NCBI RefSeq assembly: GCF_040689105.1 | Contig: NZ_JBFBVU010000016.1 | Coordinates: 24,302 to 88,301, forward strand | Reading direction: 5' to 3' | DNA from: Meridianimarinicoccus marinus | GTDB taxonomy: Bacteria > Pseudomonadota > Alphaproteobacteria > Rhodobacterales > Rhodobacteraceae | DNA length: 64,000 nucleotides | Part shown: positions 26,733 to 35,463 of the stretch, piece by piece | Numbering within the stretch: the first letter of the stretch is position 1 | Layout: every line of letters starts with the position of its first letter | Notes under the pieces: model-generated | What the model was told of the DNA's origin: nothing | Seen by the model: the letters and a program-made list of their open reading frames with translations, nothing else | Database searches by the model: none | Program-made: the position numbers and the translations under genes

Positions 26733-27566
26733 TCAGAGCCATTTTCCCTGGATCGACTGACGGTAGATACCGCTCAGCCAACTGGATCCGACAGGTTCCA
26801 GCAACAGGCCCTGCCCGGTCAGCAGGACGTAGCTGTCGTTGTACCATTCGCTGCCCTGATAGTTGTAGCCCAGGATCGCACCGGCAGTCTGGGCTTCCTC
26901 GACCAGGCCAAGGGCGAGATAGGCCTCGACCAGTCGATGCAGCGCCTCGGGCGTGTGGCTGGTGGTCTGGAAATCCTCGACCACCACGCGGAACCGGTTG
27001 ATCGAGGCCGCGTAATACAGCTTGCCCAGATAGTAGCGCCCGATCTCCATCTCCTTGCCGGCCAGATGGTCGAAGGCGAGATCGAATTTCAGGATCGCCG
27101 AGTCGGCATATTCGCTGTCGGGATAACGTTCGATCACGGTGCGCAGGGCTTGCAGCGCCTGAAAGGTGATGCCCTGGTCGCGGCCCACGTCGTCGATCTG
27201 ATCGTAGTAGCTGAGCGCCAGAAGGTATTGCGCATAGGCGGCATCTTCGTCCGCCGGGTAGAAGTCGATATAGCGCTGCGCGGCCGAGCGCGACTCCTCG
27301 TAGTTCCGGTCCCAGTGGAAAGCATAGGCCTGCATGATCAGCGCCCGCTTGGCCCATTCCGAATAGGGGTACAGCCGCTCGACCTCGCCGAAGTAACGGG
27401 CCGAATCTTCCAGGTTGCCGGTTTCGAGTTCGTATTCCGCCCGGTCGTAGATTTCCTTGGGCGAGAAGTTCTCGAAACTGGGCTCGCGGTTGTCCACGCA
27501 GCCGCTCAGCCCTCCTGCCACCAGAAGCACGAGAATCGATTTCCGCAGTGACCCGGATACGCGCAT
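26733..27566 (-). CDS. bamD: Outer-membrane assembly lipoprotein BamD (YfiO/ComL)
   Basis: A 277-aa lipoprotein. The signal peptide ends at lipobox LSGC (Cys26 from ATG 27566), and the mature part has five TPR-like repeats from EIYDRAEYELETGNLEDSARYFGEVERLYP to the end. With BamA it folds beta-barrels into the outer membrane. ATG 27566 starts the signal peptide directly; upstream residues in frame would be Arg-rich. It is 137 nt downstream of lpxC and 33 nt before recN, a conserved alphaproteobacterial order. Confidence 0.95.
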   Translation of the reverse strand: MRVSGSLRKSILVLLVAGGLSGCVDNREPSFENFSPKEIYDRAEYELETGNLEDSARYFGEVERLYPYSEWAKRALIMQAYAFHWDRNYEESRSAAQRYIDFYPADEDAAYAQYLLALSYYDQIDDVGRDQGITFQALQALRTVIERYPDSEYADSAILKFDLAFDHLAGKEMEIGRYYLGKLYYAASINRFRVVVEDFQTTSHTPEALHRLVEAYLALGLVEEAQTAGAILGYNYQGSEWYNDSYVLLTGQGLLLEPVGSSWLSGIYRQSIQGKWL

Positions 27567-27646
27567 GCCTGTTCTTACCAATCCCGAGGTTTTGTCCTCA
27601 ATTGGGACGGGGTTATCACGAAAGAATGGCGGGAAAAATGGGGATT

Positions 27647-27683
27647 GCGGAACCCGGCGCGCAAAAATTGCGCGCCGTTCCGC
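27647..27683 (-). terminator. Perfect-stem hairpin downstream of lpxC
   Basis: The core CGGCGCGCAA (27655-27664) pairs with TTGCGCGCCG (27668-27677) around a 3-nt loop, and GCGGAA/TTCCGC extend it outside a 2-nt bulge, making a 16-bp stem. On the minus strand it lies 20 nt after the lpxC stop and is followed by a T-run only ten bases later, so it may terminate or stabilise the lpxC mRNA 3' end. A weak terminator or an attenuator ahead of bamD are both possible. Confidence 0.55.
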
Positions 27684-27702
27684 CGTTTTCTGCCGGAAGA
27701 TG

Positions 27703-28623
27703 TCAGGCGCAGAGCGCCAGATCGCTGGCCTGCACGCCGACGCCGGGCAGCGACTGGGCCATTTCGGCGTCACATTCGATGATTTCAAACGCCTCGGGAT
27801 CGGCAAACACCGCCCGCAGCAGCGCGTTGGTCAGGCTGTGCCCGGCGCGAACGCCGGTATAGCGGCCCTGGATCGGCATGCCCGCCAGCGCCAGATCGCC
27901 AAGTGCGTCCAGCATCTTGTGGCGCACTGGTTCGTCCAGATGGCGCAGACCGCCGGGGCTGAGCACCTCATCGCCGTCGAAGACCACCGCGTTTTCGGTG
28001 GTGCCGCCCAAAGCCAGACCGGCAGCGCGCATCGCGTCCACGTCGGACTGACGGCAGAAGGTCCGGCTGTCGCACAGATTGCGGACGAAGGCGCCGTTGC
28101 GCATGTTCAGCGAGCGCGACTGATGGCCGATGGCGGCATCGTCATAGTCGATGCGGAAGTCGATGTGGAAGCCGTGCGACGGGGTCAGCGTGGCCATGGC
28201 ATCGCCCCGCGTGACGGTGACCGGCTTGAGGATGCGGATGACGTGCAGCGGTCCGGCCTGCCGGACAAGGCCCGCGGCCAGCATCTTGCGCACGAAGGGG
28301 GCCGCACTGCCATCGAGGATCGGAACCTCGGGCGCGTTGACCTCGACCAGCGCGTTGGTGATGCCCAGACCGGCGAAGGCGGCCATCAGATGCTCGATGG
28401 TCGACAGGCTGGTGCCGCGATCGTTGACAAGGCGGGTGCACAGCGGGGTCTGTTCAGCGCGGTCCCAGCGGGCTTCCAGCACTGCGGCCTCGCCGGTCAG
28501 ATCACTGCGGCGGAACACGATCCCGTGGTTGCGCGGTGCCGGGTGCACAATCATATGCACAGGGCGTCCGGAGTGGAGCCCGGTCCCCTTGAAGTGCATG
28601 TCTTTTGCGACGGTCATCTGCAT
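27703..28623 (-). CDS. lpxC: UDP-3-O-acyl-N-acetylglucosamine deacetylase LpxC
   Basis: A 306-aa protein, the standard length. The two repeats are visible, and the zinc site is H78 (TIEHLMAAFAG), H235 (RHKMLDALGD) and D239, with catalytic H262 in AGHSLTNALL. LpxC makes the committed step of lipid A synthesis in the cytoplasm. It ends the dcw block downstream of ftsZ and precedes bamD, the usual alphaproteobacterial arrangement. A 220-nt intergenic region upstream contains the ftsZ terminator, so it may have its own promoter. Confidence 0.97.
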   Translation of the reverse strand: MQMTVAKDMHFKGTGLHSGRPVHMIVHPAPRNHGIVFRRSDLTGEAAVLEARWDRAEQTPLCTRLVNDRGTSLSTIEHLMAAFAGLGITNALVEVNAPEVPILDGSAAPFVRKMLAAGLVRQAGPLHVIRILKPVTVTRGDAMATLTPSHGFHIDFRIDYDDAAIGHQSRSLNMRNGAFVRNLCDSRTFCRQSDVDAMRAAGLALGGTTENAVVFDGDEVLSPGGLRHLDEPVRHKMLDALGDLALAGMPIQGRYTGVRAGHSLTNALLRAVFADPEAFEIIECDAEMAQSLPGVGVQASDLALCA

Positions 28624-28786
28624 TGGGAGTGATCCTGCTTCAACAGTTTCAACAGTTTGCAGATGTTAGGTATGGGAGGGGGAGCCAGGTCTCAACTCAA
28701 TCTTCATGACGGTCTGAAACATCCAATTTTTTCGGTCGGCAGGTTTCCGCTCATGGACGTTCGCAGCCGCAGCAAGATTTTGCTTT

Positions 28787-28816
28787 AAAAAGAAAAAGGG
28801 CCGCTTCACGCGACCC
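28787..28816 (-). terminator. Rho-independent terminator of ftsZ
   Basis: On the minus strand GGGTCGC pairs with GCGGCCC (28798-28816, one G-U) around GTGAA, and is followed by TTTTTCTTTTT (28787-28797). It begins 28 nt after the ftsZ stop. Confidence 0.8.
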
Positions 28817-28843
28817 TTCATTTGTTTCAGACCGTGTAAAAAA

Positions 28844-30439
28844 TCAGTTGGCCTGGCGCCGCAGGAAGGCCGGAATCTCGATCTTGTCGAGGTCGGCATC
28901 ATCCTCGGGCAGGTCCTGGGGCATCGATTGCATCGGCGGCTGGTGCCGCGCCGAGGGGCTGGCGGGACGCTGTTCGGTGCCGTGGCCGGTCATCCGGTTG
29001 ATCAGCGAGTTGATCCCGAAGCGGGCCTTGTCATGGCCCGGATCGGCCACGGCGGCTGCCGGTGCCGAAGCAACGGGACGGGCCGCGGTCTCGTACCCTT
29101 CGGGGGCCTTGCGGACGGCGGCTTCCAGACGGCGCAGTGTTTCTGCGGACGGGGTTCCGGCAGAGCGCGCGGCGATGCCGGCGGCTTCGGCAGCCGGGGC
29201 CGGCGCATAGGCGGGCGGCGGTAGATCATCGCTGACTTGCGGTCGCTGTGCTGCGGGGGCTTGCGGCTGCGGGTCCAGATCGTGGAACAGCGTCGGCTCC
29301 TCTGCCACAACCGGCGCGGCGGCAGGTGTCGCCACGGCTGCTGCTGGCGCGACTGCAGGGGCTTCCACCGGTGCGGGGGCTGCGGCTTCGGCGTGCTTCT
29401 CCTCGGCAGCAACCTTGTTGGTCAGCGGCGTCGCAAGACTGCGGCGCGGCACCGGGGTGTCGGCGGCTTCCACGGCGGCATCGATGCCGGTAGCCACGAC
29501 CGAAACGCGCATGCAGCCTTCCATGTCGGTGTCCAGGGTCGAGCCAACGATGATATTGGCGTCCGGATCCACTTCCTCGCGGATGCGGTTGGCTGCCTCG
29601 TCCAGTTCGAACAGAGTCAGATCGTAGCCGCCGGTGATGTTGATGAGCACGCCGCGCGCACCCTTCAGAGAGATCTCGTCCAGCAGCGGGTTGGCGATGG
29701 CCTTCTCGGCGGCCTGGATCGCGCGCTGTTCGCCCTCGCCCTCGCCGGTGCCCATCATAGCCTTGCCCATCTCGTCCATCACGGCACGAACGTCCGCGAA
29801 GTCGAGGTTGATGAGGCCCGGACGGACCATCAGGTCGGTCACCCCCTTGACGCCCTGGTACAGAACGTCGTCGGCCATCGAGAAGGCCTCGGTAAAGGTG
29901 GTCTTTTCATTGGCCAGGCGGAACAGGTTCTGGTTCGGAATGATGATCAGGGTGTCGACGACCTTCTGCAGGCATTCGATCCCCTCTTCCGCCTTGCGCA
30001 TGCGCTTGGCGCCTTCGAACTGGAACGGCTTGGTTACGACGCCGACGGTCAGCACGCCCAACTCCCGCGCGGCCTGCGCGATGATCGGGGCCGCCCCGGT
30101 GCCGGTGCCGCCGCCCATGCCGGCGGTGATGAAGCACATGTGGCTGCCGACCAGGTGATCGACGATCTGTTCAATCGATTCTTCCGCCGCCGCGGCGCCG
30201 ACCGAGGGCCGTGCCCCCGCGCCCAGACCTTCGGTCACCTTGATGCCCATCTGCACCTTCGAGGCCGACCGGTTCTGCTGCAGGGCCTGCGCATCGGTGT
30301 TGGCCACCACGAATTCGACGCCTTCCAGCGCCTTTTCGATCATGTTGTTGACCGCGTTGCCGCCGGCCCCGCCCACACCGAAGACGGTGATCTTCGGAGT
30401 CAAATCATCCTGCTCGGGCATTGTCAGGTTCAATGTCAT
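28844..30439 (-). CDS. ftsZ: Cell division protein FtsZ
   Basis: A 531-aa tubulin homolog. The GTPase core (about 10-325) has ITVFGVGGAGGNAVNNMI at the start, the tubulin signature GGGTGTGA (109-116) and the T7 synergy residues in NLDFADVRAVM. A long Ala/Pro/Glu-rich linker (about 340-510) is followed by the conserved C-terminal peptide DLDKIEIPAFLRRQAN, the docking site for FtsA. FtsZ assembles the division ring at mid-cell. ATG 30439 has GGCGGA eight bases ahead; ATG 30421 (residue 7) is a second option. A terminator follows at 28787. The 148-nt gap to ftsA can hold a separate promoter. Confidence 0.98.
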   Translation of the reverse strand: MTLNLTMPEQDDLTPKITVFGVGGAGGNAVNNMIEKALEGVEFVVANTDAQALQQNRSASKVQMGIKVTEGLGAGARPSVGAAAAEESIEQIVDHLVGSHMCFITAGMGGGTGTGAAPIIAQAARELGVLTVGVVTKPFQFEGAKRMRKAEEGIECLQKVVDTLIIIPNQNLFRLANEKTTFTEAFSMADDVLYQGVKGVTDLMVRPGLINLDFADVRAVMDEMGKAMMGTGEGEGEQRAIQAAEKAIANPLLDEISLKGARGVLINITGGYDLTLFELDEAANRIREEVDPDANIIVGSTLDTDMEGCMRVSVVATGIDAAVEAADTPVPRRSLATPLTNKVAAEEKHAEAAAPAPVEAPAVAPAAAVATPAAAPVVAEEPTLFHDLDPQPQAPAAQRPQVSDDLPPPAYAPAPAAEAAGIAARSAGTPSAETLRRLEAAVRKAPEGYETAARPVASAPAAAVADPGHDKARFGINSLINRMTGHGTEQRPASPSARHQPPMQSMPQDLPEDDADLDKIEIPAFLRRQAN

Positions 30440-30587
30440 GTCTGGATCCGCCTGTAGTTAATTTACGGACTTTGCGCCCGCGCGTGCTCATTGGCAGCAA
30501 GTGTATCCGCCCCGTGGCGCTGGGTCACGCCAAAAACTGTTAATTCGGGTCAAAAACCACAAGATTTGGCGGCTTCGCGCCGCCGAT

Positions 30588-31919
30588 CTACCAGTTGTCC
30601 CGGAACCAGCGCACGGCGCGGCGCAGCGATCGGGCCGGATATCGATGGGTTTCGATGTCGAAATCCCAGCATTCGTCCTGTGGATGGGCCGCGAAAAGGC
30701 ACAGCCCCACGGTCGCCGCGAACCCCGGCCCGGCGGCGGCCTGCGGCATCCCCTGGATGCGCAGCGGCCGGCCCAGCCGCACCTGCTGGCCCAGCATCCT
30801 TGTGGCCAGCGCCGACAGTCCCGGCACCTGGCTGGCACCGCCGGTCAGCACGATCTTCTGGCTGGGCAGATGATCGAATCCCGCGGCCTCCAGACGGGCG
30901 TGCACGTCTTCGAGAATTTCCTCGACCCGGGGCCGCATGATGCCGATCAGTTCCGAGCGCGAGATCTCGCGCCGGTCGTGCTCCCAATCACCGGTCTCGC
31001 CGGTCAGGGGAATCATCTCGCGGTCGTCGCGGCCGGTGGCTTCCAACCCGCCGTGCAGGGTCTTAATGCGCTCGGCCAGATCCAGCGGAATACCCAGCCC
31101 CTTGGAGATGTCCCGGGTCACATGCGCACCGCCGATGCGCACCGTGTCGGCAAAGATCATGTGTCCGCGCAGGAAGATCGAGATGCCGGTGGTGCCCGCG
31201 CCCATGTCGATGCAGGCCGCGCCCAGTTTCTGTTCATCCTCGACCATCGCGGATATGCCCGCCACATAGGCCGACGACGCCAGCCCGGCCAGTTCCAGAT
31301 CACAGCGTTTCACGCAGTGCAGGATGTTCTGCACAACGGCCCGATCCACCGCCAGAAGATGCATGTCGGTGGTCAGCGTGTTGCCGATCTGACCGCGCGG
31401 ATCTGACAGCCCCGACCGGTAGTCCAACGCGAAATTCACCGGCTGCGCGTGCAGGATGGTGCGATGACCGCCAATGTCCGGGGTGTCGCAACTGCCAAGC
31501 ACGGCGGCCACATCGCTTTCGCTGACCTCCTGCCCTGTGACGTCGATCTCGCCGGTCACCCCGTAGGAGCGCGGATTGGCCCCCGAGAAACAGACGATGG
31601 CGTGGTCCGCCCGCACCTGCGCCATCTTCTGGGCCGCCTGCACCACAGTGCGAATGGCGCGTTCGGTCTCCTGCATGGCCGAAATCTCGCCGTGCCGCAT
31701 GCCGCGTGCGCGTGTCGTGGCGGCGCCGATCACCCGGAATTGCGACTGCCCGGCCATCGGGCCAACCCCGTCCACCGTGGGCAGGTCGCCGCCGTCGAAG
31801 CGCAGGATCAGGCAGGTGGCCTGATGCGTGCCCATGTCCAGAACCGCCACCACGCCGCGCTGCATCGCGGCCTTGCGCATCTGGCGCATCGCGCGTTGCG
31901 TCTCGAATACGTCCATCAT
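30588..31919 (-). CDS. ftsA: Cell division protein FtsA
   Basis: A 443-aa actin-like ATPase. The phosphate-1 motif is VVAVLDMGTHQATCLI and the phosphate-2 block LGAACIDMGAGTTGISIFL; SHS2/1C segments lie between, and the C-terminal tail ends RSLRRAVRWFRDNW, an amphipathic helix expected to bind the inner membrane. It tethers FtsZ and recruits late division proteins. The start ATG overlaps the ftsQ stop in ATGATG (31916-31919), so FtsQ and FtsA are probably co-translated. Confidence 0.97.
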   Translation of the reverse strand: MMDVFETQRAMRQMRKAAMQRGVVAVLDMGTHQATCLILRFDGGDLPTVDGVGPMAGQSQFRVIGAATTRARGMRHGEISAMQETERAIRTVVQAAQKMAQVRADHAIVCFSGANPRSYGVTGEIDVTGQEVSESDVAAVLGSCDTPDIGGHRTILHAQPVNFALDYRSGLSDPRGQIGNTLTTDMHLLAVDRAVVQNILHCVKRCDLELAGLASSAYVAGISAMVEDEQKLGAACIDMGAGTTGISIFLRGHMIFADTVRIGGAHVTRDISKGLGIPLDLAERIKTLHGGLEATGRDDREMIPLTGETGDWEHDRREISRSELIGIMRPRVEEILEDVHARLEAAGFDHLPSQKIVLTGGASQVPGLSALATRMLGQQVRLGRPLRIQGMPQAAAGPGFAATVGLCLFAAHPQDECWDFDIETHRYPARSLRRAVRWFRDNW

Positions 31920-32803
31920 TGGCTTGCAAGTCCCTGTTCGAATGTTCGGGTGAGGCGCAGATATTCCATCGCCCCCGGCCCCAGCCGGACCGTCGGACGG
32001 CCCGGATTGCGCATATCCACGACCGGCACGTCGCGGTTGAGAAGATCCAGTGCTGCGTGAATGGCCAGCGTCCGTTCCAGCGCCTGCCGCGCACCGGTTT
32101 CGGGTAGCCGGATCACCTGGTCGCGGTCCAGTATCACGTCCCAGCGCCGTTCGCCGCGCCGGGTCAGGGCCCGCAGGCGGTCCTGGATCGGCTGGGCCGA
32201 GGCGATCAGGGCCAGCGCCTCGGGGATCGCCGCATCGGCCCCGGTCCCGGTGACCAGCGGCAGATCGGGGCGACCGTCGCGATGGTCGATATAGGCAATG
32301 CGGTGGCCGGTAGCGTCCAGCATCTCCAGCGCGAAGGGCCGGCGCCAGATCACTGCCGGTTCCCGCTCGCGCACGGCGATGCGCAGGGCGCCCCCCAGTT
32401 CGACCGACACCTGCACCTGCGCCACCGCGTCCAGTTCGGCGACGCTGGCCTGCAACAGTTCTGGATCGAGCCGGAACCAGCTGACCGGAAACTCCAGCGA
32501 CAGCCGCTCGCGGATCGCCTCGGCCAGCACCGGCGAAGCCCCGGTCACCGCCATCTGCCGGATCTGGAACTCGGGCCGGGCCTCGACCGAGGCAAGGATG
32601 TCTCCGGTCCAGCTTTTCACCATGTTTATCTGCGCGGGCTGAGTGATCCAGGCCGCTGCCCCGCCGACAACAAGCGCTGCGGGCATCACCGCCGTCACCA
32701 GCCGCCGGAACAGCGGCGACAGCCACAGTCGCGTCATGCGATAGGCGGCGCGGCTGGGCGCCGGATCGCTCTGGTCGCGGCGGCGGTGGATCAACGGTCG
32801 CAT
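31916..32803 (-). CDS. ftsQ: Cell division protein FtsQ
   Basis: A 295-aa bitopic membrane protein. From ATG 32803 it has a basic cytoplasmic head, one membrane helix (about 35-57), then a POTRA domain (FQIRQMAVTGASPVLAEAIRERL, about 78-100) and the FtsQ/DivIB beta domain. It joins FtsL/FtsB and FtsW-FtsI in the divisome. It overlaps ddl upstream by 13 nt and ftsA downstream by 4 nt. Starting at 32854 instead would add residues unlike the family, so 32803 is used. Confidence 0.93.
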   Translation of the reverse strand: MRPLIHRRRDQSDPAPSRAAYRMTRLWLSPLFRRLVTAVMPAALVVGGAAAWITQPAQINMVKSWTGDILASVEARPEFQIRQMAVTGASPVLAEAIRERLSLEFPVSWFRLDPELLQASVAELDAVAQVQVSVELGGALRIAVREREPAVIWRRPFALEMLDATGHRIAYIDHRDGRPDLPLVTGTGADAAIPEALALIASAQPIQDRLRALTRRGERRWDVILDRDQVIRLPETGARQALERTLAIHAALDLLNRDVPVVDMRNPGRPTVRLGPGAMEYLRLTRTFEQGLASQ

Positions 32804-33726
32804 GAGGCGTCCTCCACCATCCAGCGCACAAGGGTCGGAAAGTCGATGCCGCAATGCGCGGCCTGTTCGGGCACCAGCGAGGTCGGCGTCATGCCGGGCT
32901 GGGTGTTGGTCTCCAGCAGGATCAGCCCGTCCAGCCCGCGGCTTTCATCCCAGCGGAAATCGGTGCGCGACACGCCCCGGCATCCCAGCGCCTCATGGGC
33001 GCGCACTGCGTAGTCCAGACAGGCGTCGAAAATCTGGGGCGGCACATCGGCAGGCAGCACGTGGCGCGACCCGCCGGGGGCGTACTTCGCCTCGTAGTCG
33101 TACCAGCCGTCCATCAGGATGTCGGTGACGGTCAAGGCGCGCGACGCGGCCCCGCCGACGCCCGCGCCCAGAACAGTGGTGGTCATCTCGCGGCCCGGCG
33201 CGAATCGCTCCACCATCACCCGGTCCGGCATTTCGGGGGCCAGTTGTGGAGGGCCGTTGGCGGCCTCATGCACCAGATAAACCCCGACCGAGGAGCCTTC
33301 GTTGTTGGGCTTCACCACATAGGGCGGATCCATCACGTGCCCGGCGCGCACGGCCTCGGCGTCGAAAATCCCGCTTTCGACCACCGGCAGCCCGGCAGCG
33401 GCATAGGCCGCCTTGGTGCGGGTCTTGTCCATGGCCAGCGCCGAGGCCAGCACGCCTGAATGGGTATAAGGAAGGCGCAGCCATTCCAGCAGGCCCTGCA
33501 CGCAGCCATCCTCGCCCCAGCGGCCATGCAACGCGTTGAACACCACGTCCGGCGCGGTCGCGGCCAGTTGTGCTGGCAGATCGGCCCCCGCATCGATTTC
33601 GGTCACACGAAAGCCCGCCGCCCGAAGGGCCACGGCACATTCCCGCCCCGAACTGAGCGACACGTCACGCTCAGCAGACGGCCCGCCCTTCAGGACGGCC
33701 ACCAAGGGATCTGTCTTGGACGACAT
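32791..33726 (-). CDS. ddl: D-alanine--D-alanine ligase
   Basis: A 311-aa ATP-grasp enzyme, the usual length of DdlB. Signatures: LKGGPSAERDVSLSSG (5' loop), HGRWGEDGCVQGLLEWL, PPYVVKPNNEGSSVGVY (ATP-binding Lys and Gly-rich loop) and the metal-binding LLETNTQPGMTPTSL. It joins two D-Ala for the pentapeptide stem. ATG 33726 starts straight at the domain. The end overlaps ftsQ by 13 nt, which fits one operon. Confidence 0.96.
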   Translation of the reverse strand: MSSKTDPLVAVLKGGPSAERDVSLSSGRECAVALRAAGFRVTEIDAGADLPAQLAATAPDVVFNALHGRWGEDGCVQGLLEWLRLPYTHSGVLASALAMDKTRTKAAYAAAGLPVVESGIFDAEAVRAGHVMDPPYVVKPNNEGSSVGVYLVHEAANGPPQLAPEMPDRVMVERFAPGREMTTTVLGAGVGGAASRALTVTDILMDGWYDYEAKYAPGGSRHVLPADVPPQIFDACLDYAVRAHEALGCRGVSRTDFRWDESRGLDGLILLETNTQPGMTPTSLVPEQAAHCGIDFPTLVRWMVEDASCDR

Positions 33727-33816
33727 GACCCTGCCTCAATCTGTTGTGGGGCGCCTGGCCCCGCTGCTCGAACCGCCGGATTTTTCCGGTCTGATCTTCT
33801 GGTGCGGGCGTCCCGT

Positions 33817-34716
33817 TCAGCCGGGTTTTTCGCCTACACGCATGATTTCCCACTCTAGCGTGATGCCACTGATTTCGAAAACCCTTTTTCGCACGTCCTC
33901 GCCCAGATCCTCCAGATCGGCGGCCGTGGCACCCCCGGCGTTGGTCAGGAAGTTCGAATGCTTTTGCGACATTTGCGCCCCGCCCCTGCGCGCGCCCCGC
34001 ATCCCGGCGTCATCAATCAGCTTCCAGGCCTTCAAGTCATGCACGTCATCGGACCGCCCGGTCGAGGAAAACCCTGACGGGTTGCGGAAGGTCGATCCCG
34101 CCGTGCGGTCCTTTGTGGGTTGTGTGGCGTCGCGCTTGGCCAGTTGTTCGGCCATCTTCGCCTCCAGTGCCGCCGGATCGCCTGCTGGGGCGCGGAAGGT
34201 GGCTTCCGTCAACACCCAGCCGTCGGGCAAAGTGCTGTGGCGATAGCCGAAGGCCAGATCATCGGCGCTCAGGGTCACGACCTCGCCTGCCCGCGTCACC
34301 GCCTGCGCGGACACGAAATGGTCGGCGACATATTGGCCATAACAGCCCGCGTTCATCCGCACCGCCCCGCCAATTGCACCGGGAATCGTGCGCAGGAACG
34401 TCAGGTCGCGCCCGGCTTGCGCCGCCTTGCGCGCCACATGGGCATCCAGCGCCGCCGCCCCGGCAACCACCAGATCCCCATCGATTCGGATCTGGTTAAA
34501 CCCGCGCCCCAGCCGCACCACCATCCCGCGAATACCGCCATCGCGCACGATCAGGTTCGATCCCACGCCCATAGGGAACACCGGCACCGCGGGGTCAAGC
34601 CCGGCCAGCGTCGCCTTGAGATCCTCAAGATCCGTGGGCTGGAAGAAGATCTCGGCGGGGCCGCCCACCCGCAGCCAGGTCAGATCGGACAGGGGTCTTG
34701 CAGGGGTCGTCGGCAC
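33817..34716 (-). CDS. murB: UDP-N-acetylenolpyruvoylglucosamine reductase MurB
   Basis: A 299-aa flavoprotein. The FAD-binding block is WLRVGGPAEIFF ... PMGVGSNLIVRDGGIRGMVVRL, with FLRTIPGAIGGAVRMNAGCYG, and the C-terminal GSTFRNP ... AWKLIDDAGMRGARRGGAQMSQKHSNFLTN contains the conserved catalytic Ser. It makes UDP-MurNAc. The start is GTG 34716 with GGAAG eight bases ahead; no ATG fits. Between it and murC lies a 2.7-kb insert of other genes. It is 90 nt upstream of ddl. Confidence 0.95.
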   Translation of the reverse strand: MPTTPARPLSDLTWLRVGGPAEIFFQPTDLEDLKATLAGLDPAVPVFPMGVGSNLIVRDGGIRGMVVRLGRGFNQIRIDGDLVVAGAAALDAHVARKAAQAGRDLTFLRTIPGAIGGAVRMNAGCYGQYVADHFVSAQAVTRAGEVVTLSADDLAFGYRHSTLPDGWVLTEATFRAPAGDPAALEAKMAEQLAKRDATQPTKDRTAGSTFRNPSGFSSTGRSDDVHDLKAWKLIDDAGMRGARRGGAQMSQKHSNFLTNAGGATAADLEDLGEDVRKRVFEISGITLEWEIMRVGEKPG

Positions 34717-34869
34717 GTTGGGCTTCCAAATAGCAGTCAGGATCGGGGTTCCGGCGCGGGGGTAGCGCGATTGCCCCGCACTGTCACGCACAGAACGCCG
34801 GGTCGCGGCGGCCTGACTTGATCGTTTCGGGGAAATGGCCAACACTTCGCCAAGAACAAGGAGCATCCC

Positions 34870-35463
34870 ATGGACGACATTATCCTGTTCCGCATCGCAG
34901 AACGGCTGACCCTGACAGCCGTCGTCCTGCTGGTGGCGCTGGTGGTGATGATCGGCTTCTGGCGCACGGTGCAGAAAATCAATCTGGCCGAAGGCGCGCC
35001 ACTGGGGCTGGGCGGTTCCTTCGTGTTTTCGACGCCGGTTTTCGTGCTTCTGGCGCTGATTGGCTATGCGTGGGTTTCGCTGGAGCACCCGATCGAGGTT
35101 GCTCCGGCCGCTGTGCCGGAAGGGACGCAACTGGCCGAAGCCGGGACAACGGCGGGTGGGTTTATTGGTGCGGCACCGCTTTACCCCGATGCCGGTCCCG
35201 GCCTGCAAGCCACGGGTGCCGGCTATGACGCCTCGGTCGCACAGAGGCAATTGCGCAGCCTGAATTGCCTGATCGACGGGCAGATCCTGTCCGAACGAAC
35301 CGAGATCGACGTGACCGACGTCAAGCTCACGCTGATGGCGGGACTGTGGCAGCCAGCCTGGGGCAACCGTTCCGATTTCGCAGCCTGGGCCCGCAACATG
35401 GGCGGCCCCACCCCATCCGAGGAGGCGCGCACCGCCTGGTCCGCGCTGCACCCGCTGTGCTGA
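34870..35463 (+). CDS. Membrane protein of unknown function
   Basis: A 197-aa protein with two N-terminal membrane helices (about 15-32 and 52-68) separated by a loop, and a soluble C-terminal half that carries APLYPDAGPGLQATGAGYDAS and QRQLRSLNCLIDG. ATG 34870 has AAGGAG seven bases ahead. It runs against the direction of the dcw genes and overlaps the next gene by 7 nt. No family is recognised. Confidence 0.6.
   Translation: MDDIILFRIAERLTLTAVVLLVALVVMIGFWRTVQKINLAEGAPLGLGGSFVFSTPVFVLLALIGYAWVSLEHPIEVAPAAVPEGTQLAEAGTTAGGFIGAAPLYPDAGPGLQATGAGYDASVAQRQLRSLNCLIDGQILSERTEIDVTDVKLTLMAGLWQPAWGNRSDFAAWARNMGGPTPSEEARTAWSALHPLC

Noticed and set aside
28666..28902. 78-codon frame between ftsZ and lpxC
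   Set aside because: It covers the ftsZ terminator and the end of ftsZ in another frame and has no ribosome-binding site or domain.
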